Shown here in pieces: positions 56,257 through 64,000 of a stretch of DNA of 64,000 nt; the first letter of the stretch is position 1; each line of letters starts with the position of its first letter. The translations under genes and the position numbers were made by a program. The notes beneath the pieces are model-generated. The model ran no database searches and was not told where the DNA came from. It saw nothing but the letters and a program-made list of their open reading frames with translations. This stretch comes from Austropuccinia psidii (Eukaryota; Basidiomycota; Pucciniomycetes; Pucciniales; Sphaerophragmiaceae), in NCBI GenBank assembly GCA_023105745.1, contig JALGQZ010000011.1, positions 49,462,698-49,526,697 of the forward strand, read 5' to 3'.

Positions 56257-56801
56257 TGGCCAAACAGAAAAAGAGGGCTTATTTTCAGTTAAGACTCCTT
56301 AAAAGGCTGTTTGCATATCTAATGATGGCCTCTGGGCAATATATTTCTATATTGTGCCCTTGTATTATGACAGTGGAATTGAAATTAACAATTAAACGTC
56401 AGAAATACAGCTTATTAGCAAGTACAATCTGGAAGTGGTTATGTAAAGGGTAGTTTAAATTATCAATATACCCAACCACACCTCTAATACTGTTGGTTTT
56501 CCAGTAAAAGGTGTCCTTTTTATTTATAAAAGGGACTTTATTAATGGCTTAAGGTATTTTAATATGAAAAACACACCATAAATAAGGGTTTTGTGTTGAT
56601 TAAATTATAATAAACCACACAATAAGGCAATTAAAATAAAAGGAAACACAGTGCTATATAGTATATACCACCCAAAAAATAAATATAAGATATGTATTAT
56701 ATTTTTTTTAATGAAATTTATTCCTAAAAAAAGAAACAAAAGTGTCAGAATGAAGAAAATAAGAGAAAAAAATTACTTATAAGGTCCAAAAAGTCTAAAA
56801 A
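56257..56801 (-). other. 5' leader of C1
   Basis: AT-rich non-coding leader between the primer site and gag. Nothing else recognised. Confidence 0.6.
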
Positions 56802-56819
56802 CACAGCCAGGCCCCAAAA
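56802..56819 (-). promoter_or_regulatory. Primer-binding site candidate of C1
   Basis: The minus strand reads TTTTGGGGCCTGGCTGTG directly after the 5' LTR. TGGGGCCTGGC starts with TGG, as expected for pairing with a tRNA CCA end. Conserved with D (45825-45842). Confidence 0.55.
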
Positions 56820-58248
56820 TGTCAGGCTGAGTCTATGATGAAGCTTATTAATAACTACTCACAAGCCCTAACTGTGACTGTGAAATGGTAAAAAATGATG
56901 ATAAATGATTTATTGATGATTATAAAGGTTTAAATAAGAGTATCAAGGGCTTTACTATTGAGTAATAATGGTGGTGAGCGCTGTTGAAAGCCCTGGGTGC
57001 AACTTTACCTGTTAGATTACAACAATGAAGACTACAATAACTAAGATTATAATTATACCTGGTTCTTTTCCAAGAGTATAACTGTTTTTTACAGATGTAC
57101 TACATAGGAATTCAAGAGCAGGATGAGGAAACCTTTTCTGGTGGAGAAAAGGCCCCTTTTTATCCTGAAATTGCGTGAAAAAGGCTTTTGGACCTTTCCA
57201 TGTAAGAGAAGTGAAGATTTTTCACTCCCAGATACTGGCTTGTGGCTTTCATGGTGCCTGTATGCTCTGTATTGGTCTCAGATGTGGTTTTGAAACCATA
57301 TCTGGGCAGTTTTCACCAATACAGGGTGAGAATTTTCATCTGGGGACCACATAGCTCTCTTCTTATGTGTATGACACATAGAATGCTGAACAGAACCTGT
57401 GCAGGGCCCCAGTATTGAGTGAACTATGATTTATTGAATTATAAACAACCTTCTTGTCTGTTTGACACCTCATAATCATACTTACAGGAGAATATCCCAC
57501 AGTAAGACTGTATTGGTCTAACTGTGTGATTTTGAGCTTAAACCTGCCATAGCTTTGTCAGTTTTTGAGATATCAAGCTCAAATTTGGTTCATTGTGTAT
57601 CCCTGGATGCTTTCTACACAATGGTACCTCATTTGATGTGGTTACCATGAATTATGGAAAAGGTATGCCTTGTACAAGATTTTTGTACATATATATGTTT
57701 TACTTAAGAACTGTATGGAGCTTGTTTTCCCCATACCTTTGGCTCTAGATGAGATATGGGGAAATAAATGGCACCATCAGATAGCCCTGATTGTGCTCTT
57801 TGCAAAGAGACCCCACTTTAGGTATCTCACTCTAAGAATGTAAAAGTCAGATGAATATTTTATTAACCCTTATTTGACCTTAGTTTGGTCATAACTTCTG
57901 TAATTCTAGTGCTAGCTCAATTTGACTAGTACCATTGGATAGCCCTGACGTAGAGCTTCATTTTTAATACCCATTTGATGTGCTTAAGCCTCTTGCACTG
58001 GATTACAGATGGGAGGTGAAAATTAAGGTTTATGTTCAGCAACAACTATGAGCAGGAATAGCTTTGTTATTCTTTGTCCTATGATGATGGGCCTTGTATA
58101 TTTGGAAAAGTGTGAGTTTCCTCTTTCTTTTTATACCTTTTGAGTTGATTTGGCTCATCTACATGTTTTGGTGGTATCTTGGCTATACCATTGATTTGTG
58201 GTATTTGGCTGTCATGCTTATGCTCTGGTTTTGAGTGACAGGTTGACA
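56820..58248 (-). repeat. 5' LTR of C1 (1429 bp)
   Basis: Plus-strand TGTCAGGCTGAGTCTATG to GAGTGACAGGTTGACA, aligned with the other family C LTRs. It is followed by the TSD GCACC at 58249-58253. Confidence 0.92.
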
Positions 58249-58253
58249 GCACC
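58249..58253. repeat. TSD of C1, right copy (GCACC)
   Basis: Duplicate of 18043-18047. Confidence 0.9.
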
Positions 58254-58377
58254 CCTTGAATGTTTTCACTAAAACATTGATTTTTTTACCAAAATCTTTA
58301 CATGTTTTTACAAGAGCCCAGAATAAATTATAATAAACTCAACTGAATTAAAAAAGATCAAAATTCAAAAAAGAAAA

Positions 58378-59121
58378 CAAATAAATACAAATAAATACAA
58401 ATAAATACAAATAAATACAAATAAATACAAATAAATACAAATAAATACAAATAAATACAAATAAATACAAATAAATACAAATAAATACAAATAAATACAA
58501 ATAAATACAAATAAATACAAATAAATACAAATAAATACAAATAAATACAAATAAATACAAATAAATACAAATAAATACAAATAAATACAAATAAATACAA
58601 ATAAATACAAATAAATACAAATAAATACAAATAAATACAAATAAATACAAATAAATACAAATAAATACAAATAAATACAAATAAATACAAATAAATACAA
58701 ATAAATACAAATAAATACAAATAAATACAAATAAATACAAATAAATACAAATAAATACAAATAAATACAAATAAATACAAATAAATACAAATAAATACAA
58801 ATAAATACAAATAAATACAAATAAATACAAATAAATACAAATAAATACAAATAAATACAAATAAATACAAATAAATACAAATAAATACAAATAAATACAA
58901 ATAAATACAAATAAATACAAATAAATACAAATAAATACAAATAAATACAAATAAATACAAATAAATACAAATAAATACAAATAAATACAAATAAATACAA
59001 ATAAATACAAATAAATACAAATAAATACAAATAAATACAAATAAATACAAATAAATACAAATAAATACAAATAAATACAAATAAATACAAATAAATACAA
59101 ATAAATACAAATAAATACAAA
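58378..59121. repeat. 10-bp satellite, ATAAATACAA x 74
   Basis: From 58381 to 59120 every 10-base unit reads ATAAATACAA without a single mismatch: 74 perfect copies. Reading frames over it (Phe-Ile-Cys-Tyr-Leu repeats) are artefacts. Confidence 0.97.
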
Positions 59122-59345
59122 CAAATCAATAATAAAACAAATAATAAAAAACTAGGAAGAAATAAAGAAAAAAATAAAGAAAAAAATAAAGAAAAAATAA
59201 AGAAAAAATAAATAGAAAATGAACCATAAATGAAAAAAATAAAAGATAAATAAAAAATAAATGCAAAATAAATAGCATATAAAGAAAAAATGAAGATAAA
59301 ATGTAGCAAAAAATAAATAAAAAATAATTCAAAAATAATTATAAA
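59122..59345. repeat. Degenerate A-rich transition between satellites
   Basis: AAATAAAGAAAA-like and AAATAAAT-like units without a fixed period. Confidence 0.7.
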
Positions 59346-59775
59346 ATAAATAAAAAATAAATAAAAAATAAATAAAAAATAAATAAAAAATAATTAAAAA
59401 ATAAATAAAAAATAATTAAAAAATAAATAAAAAATAAATAAAAAATAAATAAAAAATAAATAAAAAATCAATAAAAAATAAATAAAAAATAAATAAAAAA
59501 TAAATAAAAAATAAATAAAAAATAAATAAAAAATAAATAAAAAATAAATAAAAAATAAATAAAAAATAAATAAAAAATAAATAAAAAATAAATAAAAAAT
59601 AAATAAAAAATAAATAAAAAATAAATAAAAAATAAATAAAAAATAAATAAAAAATAAATAAAAAATAAATAAAAAATAAATAAAAAATAAATAAAAAATA
59701 AATAAAAAATAAATAAAAAATAAATAAAAAATAAATAAAAAATAAATAAAAAATAAATAAAAAATAAATCAAAAA
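59346..59775. repeat. 11-bp satellite, TAAATAAAAAA
   Basis: About 39 units, with a few variants such as ATCAATAAAAAA near 59468 and ATTAAAAAA near 59390-59420. Confidence 0.93.
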
Positions 59776-60336
59776 TAAATAATAAATAAATAATAAATAA
59801 ATAATAAATAAATAATAAATAAATAATAAATAAATAATAAATAAATAATAAATAAATAATAAATAAATAATAAATAAATAATAAATAAATAATAAATAAA
59901 TAATAAATAAATAATAAATAAATAATAAATAAATAATAAATAAATAATAAATAAATAATAAATAAATAATAAATAAATAATAAATAAATAATAAATAAAT
60001 AATAAATAAATAATAAATAAATAATAAATAAATAATAAATAAATAATAAATAAATAATAAATAAATAATAAATAAATAATAAATAAATAATAAATAAATA
60101 ATAAATAAATAATAAATAAATAATAAATAAATAATAAATAAATAATAAATAAATAATAAATAAATAATAAATAAATAATAAATAAATAATAAATAAATAA
60201 TAAATAAATAATAAATAAATAATAAATAAATAATAAATAAATAATAAATAAATAATAAATAAATAATAAATAAATAATAAATAAATAATAAATAAATAAT
60301 AAATAATAAATAAATAAATAATAAATAAATAATAAA
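59776..60336. repeat. 11-bp satellite, TAAATAAATAA
   Basis: About 51 near-perfect units, with a small phase change near 60300-60320, ending at the C2 LTR. Confidence 0.95.
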
Positions 60337-61777
60337 TGTCAGGTTGAGTCTATATTGAAGTAGTAATAAAGGTATTTACAACTAGAATTATGACTGTGAC
60401 ACGTAGAAAGTTGATTTAAAATAAGGTTTTAAGGTTTAAAAGATGATTTATATTGTAATTTAAAGGGTTCTACTATTGATTAATAGTGGTGGTGAGCACT
60501 ATTGAGAACCCAGGGTGCAATCTTACCAGTTGGTTTACTATAATAAGAGTTACAATAATTCAAAACATAATTATACCTGTTTATTACCCAAGAGTAAAAC
60601 TGTTTTTGACAGTTTACTACGTAGGGTATTCAAGAGCAGGATGAGGAAAGGTTTTGGCAGTGAAAAAGCCCTCCTTTTATCCTGAAATTGGGGTGAAAAG
60701 GCTGTTAGACCTTTTCACGTAGAGGAAGTGAAGATTTTTCACTCCTCATGACAGGATTGTGGTTTGCAGACAACCTGTATACCCTGTATTGGGCTCAGAT
60801 GTGGTTTTGAAACCACATCTGGGCAGTTTTCACCAATACAGGGTGAAAATTTTCATCTGGGGACCTCACAGCCTGATTCTGACGTGTATGACGCGTAGAA
60901 TGCTGTACAGAAACTGTATGGGACCCCAGTATTGACTGACATATGAGGTATTGAAGTGAAAACATGCTTCTTCGTCTATCTGACACCTCATATTCATGGT
61001 TATAGGGTATTATCCCATGGTAAGGCTGTATATGACAGCAGGTGGGATTTTTACCTTAAAATTGTCATAACTCTGTCAGTTTTTGAGATATCAAGCTCAA
61101 CGTTGGTTCTTTGAATAGCCCTGTATGAGCTCTATACAATGGTACCCAACTTGACATGGTTATTATTAAATATGGCAAAGTTATCCCATGTACAAGTGTT
61201 TTTATACATTGGCGTGTTTTGGGCAAAAGCTGTATTAAGCTTGTTTGGCTAATAACTTCTGTTCTAGTTGAGATATGAGGAAATGGATGACACCATCAGA
61301 TAGCCCTGATTGTGCTCTTTCCAAAAAGACCCCACTTTAAGTATCTCACACTAAAACTGTAAAAGTTAGATGAGAGGTGAATGTTTTATTCACCCTTATT
61401 TGGTCTGAATTTGACCATAACTCCAGTAATACCGGTGCTAGCTCAGTTTGGCTAGTACCATTGGATAGCCCTGGCTTAGAGCTTCATTTTGAATACCCAT
61501 TTGATGGGGTTAAGCCTCTCCTTCTAGATTTTAGATGAGAGGTGAAAATTAAGGTTTATGCTCAGCAATAACTTTGAGCAGGAATAACTTTGTTATTTCT
61601 TGTCCTATGGTGATGGGACTTATATTTTCAGGAAGAGGTGAGTTTCCTCTTTCTTTTGATACCTTTTGAGCTAATTTGGCTCAGTTCCATGTTTTTTGGT
61701 GGTATTTTGGCTATACCATTGGTTTATGGTATTTTGGCTGTCATGCTTGTGCTCTGGTTTTGAGTCACAGGCTGACA
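60337..61777 (-). repeat. 3' LTR of C2 (1441 bp)
   Basis: Plus-strand TGTCAGGTTGAGTC to GTCACAGGCTGACA. It includes a near-perfect palindrome (60796-60821, arms CAGATGTGGTTT / AAACCACATCTG) followed by TTTTCACC (60827-60834) / GGTGAAAA (60842-60849). Confidence 0.93.
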
Positions 61778-61795
61778 TACCCTCCCTCTAAAAAA
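61778..61795 (-). promoter_or_regulatory. Polypurine tract of C2
   Basis: The plus strand TACCCTCCCTCTAAAAAA is a purine run on the minus strand, directly before the LTR in element sense. Confidence 0.85.
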
Positions 61796-61801
61796 GGCTC
61801 A

Positions 61802-64000
61802 TCATTGATAAGACTGTTCAGTCCTCCTAGAGGCTCTTAATCTCCTTAAATGAAGGTTCCCATCTGGTATGGCATCCTCTGCCAACCTTTTGTCTTTGTC
61901 AGCTGTCTGGTTCTTGAATCTGACTAGATATTGTCTCTGATCCTTCCCATTAAGTCTGATTTTTCTGGCCCTGATGATTTTACTCACAGGTCCTGGAGAG
62001 TCTTCTACTTCCACTATTTCTGGTGGAGTGATGTTTTTCTTCCTGGAGGGGAATTTATCCTCCTCTGTTTGGAAGTATGGTTTGACCAGGCTCACTGGAA
62101 AGACTGGGTGTTTCCTAGAAAACTCCTCAGTGAGCTTGACCTCTACTGCATTCTTCCCTATCAACTTAATGATAGTGAAGGGCCCTACAAATGAGTCTCT
62201 CATCTTCTTAGGTCCTTTGAGATTGTTAAGGTTCAGTGTAGACACTAACACCTGGTCCCCTTCCTTGAAGTCAGGTTCCATATGTGACTTGTCCCACCTT
62301 TGCTTGTTATACTCTTTGGCCTCAGCTATGCATTTGGCAGCAGTATCACAGGCTTTCTTCCACATATCATGGAAGTCTTTGGCGGTGGGGTGGATGGCCA
62401 GAAGATTTTTCTTCAAGTGATCCACAGGTAACAGGGGATTCCACCCTTTCTCTACCAGTGCAGGTGTTTTTCCTGTGGTAGAGTGCTGGCTTGTATTATA
62501 AGCCAGTTGGACTGCTGGTAAGAGGGTTACCCAATCATGGGTATATCCCTCATGGTCCTTGTATTCCATGCCATAGGCACAGAACCTCCTGAGGATGTCC
62601 TCCATTGTTTGGATCATCCTCTCAGCTAGGCCATCTGTTTGTGGATGGTAAGCTGTGGAAAAAGCAAGCTTGGTGCCAAGCATGTCATATAAATTGGTCC
62701 AAAATTCAGATGTAAATTTTGGGTCCCTGTCACTAATTATGATCTTAGGGACTCCACAGTTGGATATGATGTTATTCCAAAATAACAGAGCAGTGTCCAT
62801 GGCTGTGTCCTCTTTATGGCATGGTAGACATCTCATGCTCTCGCTGAACCTATCAACTATGATTAAGCAGGCATTGTAGTTTTCTTTGCCTCCTGGGACA
62901 AGTCCTGTGACCCAGTCCGTGTTGATGGTTTCCCATGGGTGTTTGGGTTCTTCTATGTGTTGAAGCAACCCATATTTCTTCCCATGTTTTCTATTTGCCT
63001 TTTGGCATCTTTCACAAGTGTTGATGTATTCACTCAACTCTTGTTCCCACTTGGGCCACCAAGCTGTGCTTGCTACCCTCTCTTTAGTCCTGTCTTCACT
63101 CATGTGTCCCATATAGGGGCAGTCATGGCATTCCTGCAGGATTAAAGAGATGTGGTCTCTGTCTATCACTGTGAGTGCACTGGTGTGCTTGTCTCTGTGA
63201 TAAATCAGGCCATCTATAAGGAAACATTTATTGTCCTTATAGGCCCTCAACCAGGGTTCCTCCATCTGGGTTTCTAGTTCTGGGCTCCTGTATTTTTGTT
63301 GAAGGAGTTGGAGTAGTATGCTACACTGTTTGTGTTTAGCATAAGATTTCAGTACTGCATTGAAGAATTCATTGTGCAGTTCTGAGGAACTTATCCCCAG
63401 TATGGGGGTTTCTGTCCCTTCTGAATCAGTGTTTCCACTGTCAAGGGTACCACTCCCTGGTGCCCATTCAGAAAATTTGAAGTTCTTCTTCCTATCTATT
63501 TCCATAAAATGGATGGGAATTTTTGCAGCAACTTCAGGGTCATAAGCTGGATTGCTTTTGACATTATCCAGTGGCCATCTGCTAAGGCCATCTGCATTGG
63601 TATGGCTTTTACCCTCCTTGTATATGATGGTCATGTTCCCTCTATACTCCTGGATGGCTATTTGCCATCTCAGCATGTGTCTATTAGTGGTCTTCATGTT
63701 TAGTAAAGACTTCAAGGCTGTGCAGTCTGTGTAGACTTCAAAGACTGCACCCTCCAAATAGTAGTGGAGTTTTTCTAGAGCCCAGACTAGACATAAACAT
63801 TCTGTCTGGGTGGCCCCATACCTGGCTTCTGAATCTTTCAGCTTCCTGGAGATGTAACATATTACACCTTCTCTTGGTTCACCATCCACAATTTGTCTTT
63901 GGTGAAGGGCTGCTCCCAAGCCTTGGCTGCATGCTGCATCTATATATAACTTGAATGGTAGTTCAAAGTCAGGCAAGATGAGCACAGGTGCATTAGTGAG
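61802..64000 (-). CDS. pol: Pol of C2, 3' part (RT end, RNase H, integrase, chromodomain-like tail)
   Basis: Open for over 730 codons from the window edge to the double stop at 61801-61804. It begins near the end of reverse transcriptase ([20 protein letters not shown]), then RNase H ([44 protein letters not shown]). Integrase follows: a zinc finger ending [16 protein letters not shown], then [25 protein letters not shown] and [10 protein letters not shown] with Asp, Asp and Glu of the D,D-35-E triad. A GPF-type C-terminal part ([31 protein letters not shown]) and a chromodomain-like segment ([20 protein letters not shown]) end it. No frameshift seen, so C2 may be recent. The upstream part lies outside the window. 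Confidence 0.95.
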   Translation of the reverse strand, partial: LTNAPVLILPDFELPFKLYIDAACSQGLGAALHQRQIVDGEPREGVICYISRKLKDSEARYGATQTECLCLVWALEKLHYYLEGAVFEVYTDCTALKSLLNMKTTNRHMLRWQIAIQEYRGNMTIIYKEGKSHTNADGLSRWPLDNVKSNPAYDPEVAAKIPIHFMEIDRKKNFKFSEWAPGSGTLDSGNTDSEGTETPILGISSSELHNEFFNAVLKSYAKHKQCSILLQLLQQKYRSPELETQMEEPWLRAYKDNKCFLIDGLIYHRDKHTSALTVIDRDHISLILQECHDCPYMGHMSEDRTKERVASTAWWPKWEQELSEYINTCERCQKANRKHGKKYGLLQHIEEPKHPWETINTDWVTGLVPGGKENYNACLIIVDRFSESMRCLPCHKEDTAMDTALLFWNNIISNCGVPKIIISDRDPKFTSEFWTNLYDMLGTKLAFSTAYHPQTDGLAERMIQTMEDILRRFCAYGMEYKDHEGYTHDWVTLLPAVQLAYNTSQHSTTGKTPALVEKGWNPLLPVDHLKKNLLAIHPTAKDFHDMWKKACDTAAKCIAEAKEYNKQRWDKSHMEPDFKEGDQVLVSTLNLNNLKGPKKMRDSFVGPFTIIKLIGKNAVEVKLTEEFSRKHPVFPVSLVKPYFQTEEDKFPSRKKNITPPEIVEVEDSPGPVSKIIRARKIRLNGKDQRQYLVRFKNQTADKDKRLAEDAIPDGNLHLRRLRASRRTEQSYQ

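Larger units (their letters stand above)
18048..58248 (-). mobile_element. Element C1: Ty3/gypsy element carrying three nested insertions
   Basis: Outer element of the nest, read on the minus strand. The 3' LTR (18048-19467), pol and gag remnants (19489-23791, continued at 54360-56256) and 5' LTR (56820-58248) are in the right order, and a 5-bp TSD (GCACC) flanks it. Removing the D-H-B insertion (23797-54354 and one ATGGG) leaves about 9.6 kb, a normal Ty3/gypsy size. Pol and gag have many frameshifts. Confidence 0.92.
60337..64000 (-). mobile_element. Element C2: family C element, 3' part
   Basis: 3' LTR 60337-61777, polypurine tract 61778-61795 and an open pol frame to the window edge. It is inserted at the end of the TAAATAAATAA satellite; predicted TSD ATAAA (60332-60336), with the other copy outside the window. 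Much better preserved than C1. Confidence 0.92.

Noticed and set aside
58348..59309. Three long minus-strand frames of 250-314 codons with a 10-residue period, looking like a repetitive membrane protein
   Set aside because: All three frames are open because the 10-bp unit has no stop in any of them; pure satellite.
59416..59772. 118-codon minus-strand frame with an 11-residue period
   Set aside because: Product of the 11-bp satellite.
1..64000. tRNA, rRNA or intact host protein-coding genes
   Set aside because: Looked for; none could be supported. Every long coding frame belongs to gag or pol, the passenger gene or satellite.

Overview
This window is a pile-up of LTR retrotransposons from an AT-rich, repeat-swollen fungal genome. 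The element types (Ty3/gypsy with C-terminal chromodomains), a short spliceosomal intron and a Zn2Cys6-like protein all point to a fungus. The exact protein style resembles what I remember of rust fungi (Pucciniales), most likely Austropuccinia psidii; that assignment is from memory and was not checked. I see no intact single-copy host gene, no tRNA or rRNA, and no bacterial features.

Layout, left to right. 1-3480: 3' end of a decayed chromovirus-type element (A1) inserted in the 5' LTR of a second one. 3481-15132: the second element (A2), a chimera with two pol copies joined at about 10275, carrying a solo LTR of family C at 5764-7175. 15133-18042: unassigned DNA, a T(A)n array and a broken OTU-like gene on the minus strand. 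18048-58248: one family C element (C1, minus strand) carrying three further levels of nested insertion. 58254-60336: three satellite arrays. 60337-64000: a second family C element (C2, minus strand), inserted at the end of the satellite and running off the window.

The nest can be read from target-site duplications (TSDs). C1 is flanked by GCACC. Element D (plus strand) entered the C1 gag gene, flanked by ATGGG. Element H (minus strand) entered the 5' LTR of D twelve bases from its end; GAGAT remains on the right. Element B (plus strand, 30697-40369) entered the pol gene of H, flanked by ATCTT. B is the youngest: its LTRs match almost perfectly and its gag (445 aa) and pol (1233 aa) frames are open with the catalytic residues I checked in place.

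The most informative points are these. (1) The chromovirus-type elements (A2, B, H) appear to be self-primed: a 14-nt stretch one base after the 5' LTR is the exact complement of a 14-nt stretch inside the LTR, and a base difference between B and H is compensated. (2) Gag and pol are joined by a -1 frameshift signal: GGGAAAA, a 6-nt spacer and a 10-bp hairpin whose arms co-vary between B and H. (3) H carries an antisense, intron-containing gene for a Zn2Cys6-like protein between pol and the 3' LTR. (4) All chromovirus-type copies keep a duplicated motif of about 110 bp in the 3' non-coding region. Families C and D lack the self-priming signal and instead share a GGGCCTGGC motif at the primer position.
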